Positions 43,765 to 53,007 of a stretch of 64,000 bases of DNA are shown piece by piece; the first letter of the stretch is position 1, and each line of letters begins with the position of its first letter. The DNA is from Puccinia triticina (lineage: Eukaryota; Basidiomycota; Pucciniomycetes; Pucciniales; Pucciniaceae), in the NCBI RefSeq assembly GCF_026914185.1, contig NC_070569.1, positions 2,170,001-2,234,000 on the forward strand, written 5' to 3'. A model generated the notes under the pieces. That model made no database searches, was not told the DNA's origin, and saw only the letters and a program-made list of their open reading frames with translations. Position numbers and translations under genes: made by a program.

Positions 43765-44686
43765 TTGGGCGCTTCAGCAGGTAAGGAGGAGGTTTTAAAC
43801 CAGGACGTAGCTGACCGTGGCAAGTGGACGGACAACGACAGCACGACTTTGGACATTAACAGCAGAGCAGATGCAGGGGGCTATTTGGCAAACAAAAATC
43901 TAGCTAAAGATGGAAGAAAGCAAAAATTAGAATTCAGATCAGTTTCAACATTAGTTACCTCTGAAGAGGAGATTCAGAAAACAGATAACTGTAAAATTTA
44001 TACAGACATTTCTCTTCAGGATAAAATCACACCTTGGTTGGACAAAGATGGCTGGAATACACCTGCAAGACAGAGGCCAATAGATGGTTGGAATGACAAA
44101 TGGACCAAGCTGGACAATTCAGGACAGGCGGAAATTGGGTACGGCTGGTGTATGAGTGTGGCGGTTAACACGGATTATGTCAACCAAGGGTGGCCAGTTG
44201 CGGAATTTATGATTAAATACCCCGAGAATTATGGCTCGCTGGCCAAAAGATTATGGGAGGAACCTCCAGGGTACACGGCCGGTCGGATAGTGTTGGGGTT
44301 ACACAACAAATCTTGTACTTAGACACGGCGTTGTAGGGGGATTTGACCCCCGGGGGGAATTTGGAAATTCTATTCTTTACCACTATCTCGCTCTATAGAT
44401 AGGATTCATGAAGCTCTTGGACTGGGAAGGTACACTAGGATACATAAATAATGATACAATCTGGCCGGAAGACTGGTGGATTCAGAAGGATCAGTGTTTG
44501 GGCCTATACTTAGGCACTGAAAAAAGAAAAGACTTGGTCAAAGAGGAAAAACAGTGGGAGGAAGTTAGAGAAAGAGATATAGAAGAGGAGGAATTCCTAG
44601 CTAGCGTGGTGTCAAAAATGGTCCTCACCTTTGGGAAGCTTGATTGGAATAGCTTCCAATGGGCTCTGAAAGACAAGCAAAATTGA
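43765..44686 (+). pseudogene. Spacer or pol N-terminal protein of element G, split by a solo LTR
   Basis: Open from MGASAGKEEVLNQDVADR to GYTAGRI (44290), then after the solo LTR from GFMKLLDWEGTLGYINN to a stop at 44686. Skipping the LTR with one GATAG keeps the frame. It is charged and Trp-rich (WPEDWWIQKDQCLGLYLG) with no recognised enzyme domain. By position it corresponds to the open spacer after protease in F. RT would be expected next but is absent. Confidence 0.6.
44291..44397 (+). repeat. Solo LTR (107 bp) of the copia H family
   Basis: Begins TGTTGGGGTTACACAAC and ends CGCTCTATA. The 5-bp duplication GATAG flanks it (44286-44290 and 44398-44402). It matches the H LTR at 3747-3853 in reverse complement with a handful of differences, and both are 107 bp. 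Confidence 0.9.
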
Positions 44687-45060
44687 TTAGGCTGGGAATA
44701 TTGGACATTCTGGAAAGACTGGGAGTATTCAGCATTTCTTTGAGAAAGGAGGCACACTATGTGTGTGTGTGCTATGTAGGTATAGAAAAACAAAATAAAA
44801 ATTTGAAATAAAAATATAAGAAAAATATCAAAAAAAAGCACCAGGAAAAATCAATGTTCCCTTGGCAGCAAGTGACATTTGGACAGCTCTGGCCATCTAG
44901 CCAGCATCTATCCACAGCTGGCACGTCACAGCATGAGTGCCATAACTGAGTATACATTTATTTCCTTGAACAGCCAGCAGCTGCTAGTTTAGCTCATTCT
45001 GCCATGTGCAACATAGCTTGAGATGTGCTGCTCAGGACTCACTGGCTCAAGCCACACCTG
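44687..45060. other. Intergenic, nothing recognised
   Basis: AT-rich sequence with a short TG repeat (44760-44772) and A-rich runs (44785-44838). No open frame or terminal repeat supports a feature. Confidence 0.5.
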
Positions 45061-45064
45061 AGTC

Positions 45065-45345
45065 ACACCCCTCTTTCAATGGGCTCGCCGCCTCGAGTTG
45101 TATTTTTACACGGCCGAGGGCCCAGTTGGCTTCCTGTAGCCGCCGACGCGACGTGACCGACTCTTCTCCGCCTCCCAGCAAAGCCATCTGCGTTTGCGCG
45201 CTTTGAAGCAACCTGGCTCCTGCCGACAAAGCCCGCGCCCTTTGACCTCCAAGCCCGGCAAGTCCAACCACTCTCCCACCACACACAGCAGCCTCATCAC
45301 ACCGCCCACTCTCAATCAACCGCATCCTCCTCAGCCTGCTCTACC
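45065..45345 (+). repeat. Left arm of an imperfect inverted repeat (about 280-310 bp)
   Basis: From CAATGGGCTCGCCGCCTCGA the sequence matches the complement of 47175-46860 over its length, including GGCCGAGGGCCCAGTTGGC, CTTCTCCGCCTCCCAGC and ACTCTCAATCAACCGCATCC. The arms differ by substitutions and a roughly 30-bp indel. Confidence 0.85.
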
Positions 45346-45702
45346 TCCACCAGATCACAGAGCTCAGTCCAGCCACCAGCCAGCCACAGCAGGCCAAGCC
45401 AGGCCGGCCCTGTATCCCCCTCAACTTGCTCACCAACCACCTTCTGCTGCTCGCTGCCATGATCCTTGGCACCAAGATCATCTCCGACCAGCCTCTGCTC
45501 TGCAAACGGCTCAGCAAGGTTGCTGACATATCCCAGACCGAGATCGACCATCTCGAGCGCCACGTCCTCCACACACTCAACTTCAGGCTCTGCTGGACGA
45601 CCCCCGAGCTCACCCTGCACACCCAGACCATCCTCACACCCACTCCGCCACCCGCACTTCCCCCATGCTCTTCCTCTTCTTCCACACACAACAACACCTA
45701 AT
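45260..45702 (+). pseudogene. Fragment of a Pho80/Pcl-type cyclin gene
   Basis: In one frame the region reads PLSINRILLSLLYLHQITEL, then NHLLLLAAMILGTKIISDQP, CKRLSKVADISQTEIDHLER and HVLHTLNFRLCWTTPELTL. This is the helical cyclin box of Pho80/Pcl-like cyclins, with its LAA-ILGTK and LE-H-L-TLNF landmarks. The N-terminal part continues into the inverted-repeat arm and the C-terminus ends in a Pro/Ser-rich tail and stop at 45702. A full cyclin would be longer and would bind a Pho85-like kinase. The setting among repeats suggests a captured or duplicated fragment. Confidence 0.6.
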
Positions 45703-45758
45703 GATGCCAAGAATACATAGATCTTTGATGCCATGTGTCATCAGGGAAAAAAAAAAAT

Positions 45759-46115
45759 TCAAATCCAATAAAAAAAAAGTCCAATACATAGGATGCTATG
45801 TTTAAAGTGCCCTGTGAGTCGTGCCAAAAGATGGTCCCATTTAAACAAGCGTGGAACAAGCGGTTGAACAGGTTGGCTCCAAAACCATTCGTGGTAGAAT
45901 GTAAGAGTTGGAGCGGCCGGCTTCTGTCCAAAGAGATTGGAGCTGGGGGTAGCTGTATTGTTGGCTGCCCCAAAGGTTCCAAGCATGTTAGTGGGAGTAG
46001 CTACAAAAGACAAGAGCAGGAGAGAAGACAAAGATAGCATGCTATCATGATCGGCTCTTGGTCTTTGAAGTCCCTCAACCTCATCACCTTCGCGATAAGG
46101 ATGTAGAGGTGCCAA
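45759..46115 (-). pseudogene. Fragment resembling an FG-repeat nucleoporin
   Basis: The minus strand reads NMLGTFGAANNTATPSSNLF then GQKPAAPTL, and after a one-base frame change TTNGFGANLFN. GTFG, NLFG and NGFG dipeptide contexts with Ser/Thr/Asn spacers are typical of FG nucleoporins, which line nuclear pores. Only about 40 residues support this, so it is a fragment at best. Flanking text has no domain. A run of A/T (45746-45779) follows downstream. Confidence 0.4.
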
Positions 46116-46207
46116 GGCATTTGGGAACTATCCAAGAAACTCAACAGGCACATGGAGATGTTTCTTTGCTGGCACGTGAGGCGAGGGAGTACTTGTTATC
46201 TGGCGCG

Positions 46208-46745
46208 GCTCAGGAGTGTGTGATGGAGCTTGGTGCGAGATGTTGCGGGCTCGTCGGGGGTCCTCACTAGGTGCTGTTTGAGTTTTCGAGCGTACCTTGG
46301 GAGTGAGCTGAAGCCGAGATTGTGATGCATTGGGACGGGCAAACAGGCTAGCTTGCATAACTGCAACTTCCTGAGATTTGAATCCAATTGAGTTTCTCCA
46401 ATCTGAGGATGAAGCTTGCTTAGACGGATCATTGTTGAGGGAGTTTTCAAAATCTACAGCCTGCCTTGGTCGCTTGTCTCAGGAGTGTGTGATGGAGCTT
46501 GGCGCAAGATGTTGCGGGCTTGTCGGGGGTCCTCACTTAACTAGGTGCTGTTTGAGTTTTTGAGGGTACCTTGGGACTGAGCTGAAGCCAAGATCGTGAT
46601 GAATTGGGACAGGCTAGCTTGCATAACTGCAACTTTCCGAGATTTGAGTCCAATCCAGTTTCTCCAATCTGAGGATGACACTTGCTTAGACTGATTGTTG
46701 TCAAGGGAGTTTTCAGAATCTACATCCTGCCTTGGGCGGTTTTTA
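46208..46745. repeat. Direct tandem duplication of about 270 bp
   Basis: TCAGGAGTGTGTGATGGAGC begins both 46208 and 46480. The two copies match through GTTGCGGGCTTGTCGGGGGT-like, CATAACTGCAACTT and CTGCCTTGG landmarks, with substitutions and small indels. Confidence 0.85.
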
Positions 46746-46873
46746 CTCACTTGCTTAGCCATGAATGGGCTTTCAAGGTCATCACTTCCAGTAACTGATG
46801 CAGTAGTTTTGTCTTCAGACCTGTCAAGCAATTGGCCGGCAGTTGTTGGAAGATTCTCTTTGTCAAGTGGCAC
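46541..46873 (-). pseudogene. Short open region, unrecognised gene fragment
   Basis: A 110-codon minus frame starting MPLDKENLPTTAGQLLDRSE and containing SSDWRNWIGLKSRKVAVMQA. A second, diverged copy of its end (DWRNSIGFKSQEVAVMQA) is read at 46410-46340 because of the direct duplication. No domain recognised. It abuts the right inverted arm and may be the continuation of the same captured gene. Confidence 0.35.
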
Positions 46874-47175
46874 GCTGAGGAGGATGCGGTTGATTGAGAG
46901 TGGGTGGAGTGATGAGGCTGCTGTGTGTGGTCAGGAGCCTGTTGGCTCCCCGGAGGCAGATTTGAGAGGGAGAGTGGTTGGACTCGCCGGGCGTGGGCTT
47001 TGTCGGCAGGAGCCAGGCTGCTTCCAAGCACGTAACACCGCAGATGGCTTCGCTGGGAGGCGGAGAAGAGTTGGTTGCGTCTTTTTGGCGGCTAGGGGAA
47101 GCCAACTGGGCCCTCGGCCGCGTAACAATACAACTCGAGGCGGCGAGCCCATTGGGAAAGGGTCCGACTGTTTCA
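46860..47175 (-). repeat. Right arm of the imperfect inverted repeat
   Basis: Reverse complement partner of 45065-45345. On the minus strand it begins at MGSPPRVVLLRGRGPSWLP and reads toward ALITPPTLNQPH-type sequence, as the left arm does, so both arms carry the same captured exon. Confidence 0.85.
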
Positions 47176-47179
47176 CATG

Positions 47180-48020
47180 AGCGGATATCTCGGAAACCAG
47201 CCATCAAGCTGCCCTTGATGACTTGTACCATTTGCACACCGGTAATCAGGCTTGTCCCCAGCTGCCTGTGACAGTCCGGGTGCCGCCGGGTAAGGCGGAG
47301 CCAAGGGGGATCTCGCAATGAGGGACACTTACAAGTGAAACAACATACAAAGAGGCAGGCTGGATCATTGAACTTGTGCCCAACAGTCATAGTCTCATGC
47401 CTCAGTGGCTCACTTATCGTGCAGAACTAAGCCAGAATGAACAATGCTGGGTGGCACTGGGGATCCTTGAGCTGGGCCAGTGAGCACTGAGCCATGAGTA
47501 TATGCATGTACATAAACCACTAAAACATACTGAGCACCAAGGAAGCAGGTGGCACGGGATTGGAGCCACTTTGGAGCTGCAACCAAAGCTGTCAAATGTC
47601 ACTTGTCTCCAAGGGACTGTTGTTTTTTCCTGGTGAAGGGGGTTAATAAACGTACCCGGGTGTTTTCGCGTTTGTACCCGGTTTTTGCATACCCCCTTTT
47701 CCGCGTATGTACCCCGTTTTTTTCTATTCATTTCTACGCAACGCAAATAGGTTTGAAATTCATCTACAATCCTGAAAAGAATTATGATGCATTCAAAATT
47801 CCAAAAAAGCAACTTTAAATGATTGAATTATTTTTTTGCATACTTTCTTTTCCCAAGTGTGTACTAAGTCCATTCCAGCCTGAGTTTCTCCGCTGGTACT
47901 TGTCACAAGGTGCCGTGCTGTCTACGCCGTAGCCTTCCGTGACAAGTGTGGGAAGAGAGGTGAGCAGGGTGGTGATTCCCTGCTCTGCCTCAACCAGAGG
48001 AAAACTAGGTGGATTTAGGT
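47180..48020. other. Intergenic, no gene recognised
   Basis: Short open stretches without domains. At 47640-47720 a cluster of GTACCCGG-like words (CGTACCCGGGTG, TTGTACCCGG, TGTACCCCG) suggests the subterminal repeats of a DNA transposon, but no paired end or duplication was found. Confidence 0.35.
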
Positions 48021-48130
48021 GTCTTTACAGATGGAGTTGGGTTTCAGGTGAAAGCCCAAAACTCAGGTTTTTGAAGGGAGCCTGAACCTTGCGTGAACAC
48101 CCAAAACTCCATCCACAAAGCTGTAAAGAC
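48021..48130. repeat. Foldback sequence (110 bp)
   Basis: Begins GTCTTTACAGATGGAGTT and ends AACTCCATCCACAAAGCTGTAAAGAC: inverted arms with a short insertion in one arm. No convincing target duplication, so a MITE or a hairpin remnant. Confidence 0.6.
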
Positions 48131-48149
48131 AAAAAGCCCCAAAGGACTA

Positions 48150-49281
48150 CAAATTCCACTCTTCCTGGTCTTTCCCTAAAGACATCAACAACGCATTAGT
48201 CTGGGCCAAGTTGGCATGGGAATAACTTCAGATATACAATTTGTAGCATTTCGAAATCCATCAACCCAAACGGCAGACATCTTCATTGTTCATTCCCAAG
48301 GCATGTCTAAAAGACGCGCCCCCAACCCTAAAACTGTGTCCAGAGATGCCTCGGTATTTGTCTCCGGAGAAAACAACCTTCAATTTGGCCAGGACTGCCC
48401 GCCTTGTCAGATGTTTCCTCACTCCAGAGTCCATGCAACCAAACAAAGATGTTTGGGTGCTACCGGTTTTGCGGAGTCTGCAGGCAATCACCGTGACTGG
48501 GCAAAGCGCGTGTTGTTGTTCGTTCAAGATCAGAAGTTGCGGGTTACCCGGCGAGGCCGTTTTTGCCGCATGCAGGGTCAAGGTCGCCACTTTCCCTAGA
48601 GAAGGGTCTGTCGTAAACAAGACATCCGAAGTCAGGAGGGATCGGTCAAATCGAACCGGGCCGCAGTCGGATGAGTAAGTGAGTTCGCCTAGACGCGCCA
48701 AGCCCCAAAAGGCTACTAGGCAGAGATCCACAATTTCCCGCTCCTTGTTGCTGCCGCCGTATCACACTTCAATAACAGGATCAGGTGCCACAACATGGTG
48801 GGGGACTTAAACGGCCGGGTCAGAACATTTGCATCTGATCTAGCGGATGCTTTGAGGAGCAAGTCGATCCGGATTTTATTTTTCAAAGGAAAAACGTCAG
48901 CGTGAAACTGGTGCCAGGCCTTAAGCCCACTGATGTACTTCCGTAGGGAGTTCACATTGATCTTCCCCGCATTTTCCATGAATTGGTTGCGTCCTGCCCA
49001 AACGCAGAAACGTTCTAGCGTGGCATCCGTTATTGGTAGTACCAAAAAGGGTTCATTTTTTGGTCGCAGAAATGGAGAAATTTCTTGACTGCCGTGTTGT
49101 AGCTCAATAAAGTGCTTCGCTTCCAGCTATCCAAAATCACCATGTCTGCAACGCATGGCTTCCTAGTCCTTCTCCCGTCGTTTAAAAATTCTCTAAAACA
49201 TGACATATTTTCATCTGCCAAGGGGTTAATCATAGGGAAAAGGAGTGATGAGTCCATTCCAATCTCCCGCACTCGGGGCAT
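48150..49281 (-). pseudogene. Orphan tyrosine recombinase (DIRS/Crypton-type), frameshifted
   Basis: Three frames form one recombinase: 49281-49030 (N-terminal, NTAVKKFLHFCDQKMN), 49045-48716 (core-binding domain with FCVWAGRNQFM and LRKYISGLKAWHQFH) and 48731-48150 (catalytic domain). Catalytic residues visible: Arg in GLARLGELTYSS, His and Arg in GHSFRVGGASFRHAL, and Tyr in KCYKLYI after a stop. Two TGA stops near the end (GGT TGA TGG; ATC TGA AGT) sit where Arg is expected. It resembles the recombinase at 49815-50930 but is clearly divergent, and no RT accompanies it. Confidence 0.8.
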
Positions 49282-49382
49282 TTCAGAAAGGGAGACTTCA
49301 TTTCATGCAACAGGCTTGGGTGACATGTTTGTCAACAATTTACTGTATAGTTACATGTCATGTATAAGGGTAGCAACAATTT

Positions 49383-49779
49383 TATAGCGTAGTTGCAGGG
49401 AAGCTTGTTGCTTCTGCTACTCGTTCAGTGTCTTGGGAGACACCTAGGACCTCCCGGAAGCGCCTCCCAAGCGGGTGGGCTTCCCAAGAGGGCCGAGTGT
49501 GGGTTGGTAGGGTGAGCGCGCCTAACCCTAACCAAGACGGGCTTGATAGCCCCTGCAAGGAGGGTTTTTTGGATCCGGCAGCGTGGCCGCCGGGTAAGTT
49601 AGGTCGGAAGCCCACGGGGGTGGGTGCCGGCCGGAGGGCGCACAAAAACACCCCGGAACAGAAGCCGTGGCTCAACCCACTTCTCTCGAGTGGTTGCGAA
49701 AAGAGCCAAGCCACGTTTCTGTGTCCCTCCTATCCTCAAACGTGCCTTTACATGTTTTTTTTTTTTTTTTTTTTTTTTT
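49383..49779 (+). other. GC-rich island ending in 25 T residues
   Basis: About 370 bases of markedly GC-rich sequence, unlike both neighbours, ending in an uninterrupted run of 25 T (49755-49779). It holds two telomere-like CCCTAA words near 49520. Open frames on both strands look like GC-bias shadows. It could be a short non-coding retroelement with a T tail, or on the other strand the poly(A) of the DIRS transcript followed by unrelated sequence. Confidence 0.4.
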
Positions 49780-49814
49780 GAGGGGGCATCACTGGGAGAA
49801 ATTTAGCTGTTAGA

Positions 49815-50930
49815 TTACTTCCAGATCTTTTCTAGCTCTGTAATACGTTTGTATGTGTCTGTTAAATCTGCAGGGGTGTAGTCTCTAATGTATAGCTTAT
49901 AGCAGCTAGAGGTCCATCTTCCCAGGTTGCAAATCTCTTCCGTTGGGACGCCAATAGCGTATCTTAGGGAGGCGCCTCCGACGCGGAAGGAGTGACCGGA
50001 TAAGTTAGGGCAGCCATTGGAGTTCCAGATTTGTTTAAGGCGTCGGACGACGGCTGTCTTGGTGAGGTGGATTCTGCCTTCTGCGCTGTGGTGTCCGAAG
50101 AGTGAGGTATCACCTGGTCCAGCTTCCTTTAGTCTTCTCTTGATGGCTTCAACAGGGCCTAGCATGTGTTTCAAGCTGTGAAGGTGGATGATTTGAGTGG
50201 CGCCTGGGGCACAAGTCTTGGCCCCTCTGATTGCGAGTTTGACAGCTTCTCCCGACGGGGTCTTATAGAACTTCACATTGGACGTTAGGAGCGCTGCTGA
50301 CCATCTTAAGTTTCCTTGTGCTGAGTCGTAAGTTAGTTCCAAGAGTCTCGCCATTCCCCAGAAAGCAACAATGGCCATGTCTAAAACTGACTTCCCAAAT
50401 TTGTTGCCTTGAGCAAGGTCTAGAGCTAGCATGGTTAGGTGTTTGATCATGACCGGTGACTTCCTTGGTTGCTTGGGTTTTTTGGCATCAGCGTGTGCGG
50501 ATGCTCGGAGGAGAACCGTAACTTTTGCCTTAGATTCATTGGGGTATTCAACCGAGTGATAGAGGTGCCAGGCTTGGAGTCCAAAAAGGTATTTTGCTAA
50601 GGTCACTGATGAGACGTCGTGCTCGGTTGGGTGTTCAAGCTTCCGTCCAGCCCAACAACAGAATCTATAGATGTCTTCGGCGGTGATAGGTAGTTTGAAA
50701 GGAAACTCTTTGACTGCCACTTTGAATCTCACAAATTTCCTAACCCCGCTATTATAGCTTAAAGTAGTATTCCACTTGTATCCCCTTAGGAAATGGATAT
50801 CATCACTGTTAGGGATCTTTGGGTAGCTGCTGTTGTTTAGGAATTCACGGATTTTGCCTAGGTCTAACGGATGTATCATTTCTAGTAGCGGTTTGGGTAA
50901 GAAGGTTGGAGGGGACTTGTTTGCGCGCAA
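49815..50930 (-). CDS. Tyrosine recombinase of the DIRS-like element
   Basis: An intact frame of 371 codons. The N-terminal core-binding part has KWNTTLSYNSGVRKFVRFK and ITAEDIYRFCCWAGRKL. The catalytic domain carries Arg in FWGMARLLELTYDS, His-Ser-Phe-Arg in LSGHSFRVGGASLRYAI and the nucleophile Tyr in SSCYKLYIRDY near residue 345. It would recombine circular cDNA into the genome. Upstream, the frame is open for some codons before the chosen ATG, but a TGA intervenes (KPER* in the gap), so the start is tentative. Length is typical for DIRS recombinases. Confidence 0.88.
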   Translation of the reverse strand: MRANKSPPTFLPKPLLEMIHPLDLGKIREFLNNSSYPKIPNSDDIHFLRGYKWNTTLSYNSGVRKFVRFKVAVKEFPFKLPITAEDIYRFCCWAGRKLEHPTEHDVSSVTLAKYLFGLQAWHLYHSVEYPNESKAKVTVLLRASAHADAKKPKQPRKSPVMIKHLTMLALDLAQGNKFGKSVLDMAIVAFWGMARLLELTYDSAQGNLRWSAALLTSNVKFYKTPSGEAVKLAIRGAKTCAPGATQIIHLHSLKHMLGPVEAIKRRLKEAGPGDTSLFGHHSAEGRIHLTKTAVVRRLKQIWNSNGCPNLSGHSFRVGGASLRYAIGVPTEEICNLGRWTSSCYKLYIRDYTPADLTDTYKRITELEKIWK

Positions 50931-51048
50931 GGGTTGGGCTCAACGCTCTGGTTTGCTTTGGTGGTCCCTTGCTGGTGACCTTTTTATGTCAGATAGGGTT
51001 CTCGCATTCCGGTATCGGAGGAAGATTGTTGTTTCATCATAGGACTAT

Positions 51049-52728
51049 TTACATTGTCTGATACAACCTTTCATCTAAATCTAGTGGAAGGAGAATAGGG
51101 ATCATTTTGTTATCGACATAGCCTGTTCTGTCACCTCAAGAGAGGGCGTCGGCTACGTTATCTCTTGACGTTACACGTTTCGCAACTAAATTGATTTGCA
51201 TCCTTACTAGAAGTTCTTGGATTAGCTTCCATTCTTCGTTCACGTGTCTGTCGCCAGATTTCCTCCTCCTGACGGTGTCTTGCAAGACCGTGTTGTCGGT
51301 CCAGACAATGATTGTCTTGCCTTTCCTTATTTCCAGTTTTTCCATCATGAGAAGGCCTATCCTGATTGCTACGGTCTCTAGCCATGCGATTCCTTGTTGT
51401 GGTTTGGGGCCGGACTTCCAGCCTTCTTTGAGTTGAAATTGGGCCCAGTTTCGGCTGATGGTAACGCCTATGCCATATCCGGTCAATGCGTCACTCATCC
51501 ACCCGATTTCGGTAGGGTCTGGATTAGAGATGAGACGTGTTTTGTCAAAGCTGAGGAGTGTTTTGAGCCAGAACTCCAGGTCTACACGGACGTTGCTTGG
51601 TATTGGTAGTGCTTTTTGCCTGTATACCCAGCCACATAGCCAGCAATAGATCCCGCACAGGTAGCAGCGTAGCTGTGGGAGCATGTACAACACATGGTTG
51701 AGGCGTCCGGCTAAAACCTCTGCTTGGTGGAACGTAAAGGTTTCTTTCTCTTTCAGGAATTCCATCACCTGTTTTACCCGTTGGTTTAGCTTTTCTGCTG
51801 GGAGCCGGACAGTCTTTTCCACCGCGTTCCAGATAAAGCCAATATATTTTTGTTCATCTTGAAACGGTGAGACTTTTGATGGGTTGGTTTTTACGCCTAG
51901 CTCATTCAACCTCTGGACAATGTCATCCATTGTCACGTTGGATGAGAGTTCTTTGACAAACAAATTGTTGTCTACCCAACGAAACACATCTACTAGGTCA
52001 AATTTGTGTTTCATGGTTGCTTTCCACGCGTCTGCTGGCCTCCCAAACAAGCCACATCCTGCAACTCCACCAAAAGCTATCCGGGTGTCGATGAGAACTT
52101 TCCCGTTGAAATCTTGCAACATTAGATAAGGCCATTGGCAAGGTGCCGTTGGGATTTGGCGGTACGCCTTTTCCCAGTCGAATATTGCTAGGAGTAATGG
52201 GCGTGTTCTGCTTCTGAGGAACCGCGCAACTGCTTTGTAGTCGTTCCAGGTGGTGTTGAAGTCTGACTTGTTCACAAGCAAATTTACTGAAGGTGTGTCT
52301 TTCTTCCCGTGAGGGAATGATAGGTCGTTTATCGCTCGGAAGGATCCATCACCATTGACCACCGCGCCTAGGGGATTTGTTCGAAAGAAACCAAACCGTT
52401 TGTGGACTTTTTCGGATTCGTAAGGTCCATACATTCTTCCAGCTCTTAGTTCTTTCTCGATTGATTCTTCAATTTTACCTTTTGCGTGAAGTGCTGATTG
52501 ATGGTTCGGAAGTGTGAAGAAAGGTCTGTCGGGTCCTAGGGTATGTTCTGGTATCCCTTGGTGGAAACCTTCACGGAAGCCTAGTAGCACGTCGGCAAAC
52601 TCAGGGAGAAGTTTGGCTACAACGAGGGCTTTCTCCCACTCGGGGATGTTCATGTTGCACTCGGCTTTCACTGGCCAGTTTGGAGGTTCTTTTGCTTTGG
52701 TTGTCTCACTTGTACCTAGCTCATCCAA
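51049..52728 (-). pseudogene. Reverse transcriptase-RNase H of the DIRS-like element
   Basis: Open from MDELGTSETTKAKEPPNWP to a TGA at 51136-51138, where the same frame continues 28 codons to TAA (51049). DIRS-type RT motifs: SFRAINDLSFPHGKKDTPS, LAIFDWEKAYRQIPTAPCQW, AGCGLFGRPADAWK and FRWVDNNLFVKE, and RNase H with VWTDNTVLQDTVRR and SRDNVADALS near the C-terminus. At the polymerase active site the second Asp of the (F/Y/W)VDD box is Asn (AAC, complement of 51967-51969, preceded by C). The enzyme is therefore probably inactive. The gap before the recombinase is about 120 nt. Confidence 0.85.
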
Positions 52729-53007
52729 TCTATGATCGTGAGCAATTTGGTTCTCAATGGGTGGTAACTCACTGTGGTATGGAAAAGTGGTTGTTCTTAT
52801 TAGATTACGTTCTCAAATTCAATTAGAAACATTGGGTACAGCTGTTTTCCACGTAGGGAGTCTTTATTTGCGGATAGCTATCACAAATGTTGGGTTGGGT
52901 TTGAGATTGAGAACAGGGGAAAACAATTTGGGAGAAGCACATATGGGTATTTCCCGTTAAGGGAGAGGAAAAGAATAAGGAAAGGTTTCCTACGGGCCGT
53001 TTCCACT

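Larger units (their letters stand above)
39280..44686 (+). mobile_element. Gypsy-like element G (gag-protease part; RT and integrase missing)
   Basis: A 5' LTR candidate (39280-40606), a TGG primer site, then gag with zinc knuckle, aspartic protease and a long spacer protein. The order and protein style match gypsy F at 61064. The coding ends near 44686 without RT or integrase, so the 3' half is missing. Three passengers: a CACTA-type MITE in the LTR, a Harbinger-type MITE and a solo LTR in coding sequence. Stops at 41780 and 42161, frame changes, and a Asp-to-Asn protease show it is dead. Confidence 0.7.

Noticed and set aside
45047..45734. Several minus-strand open frames opposite the cyclin fragment
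   Set aside because: They are GC-bias shadows; the plus-strand frame carries the recognisable cyclin helices.
49505..49530. Telomeric repeat (CTAACCCTAACC)
   Set aside because: Only two units, in the middle of a transposon-rich region; too short for a telomere or a clear interstitial telomere.
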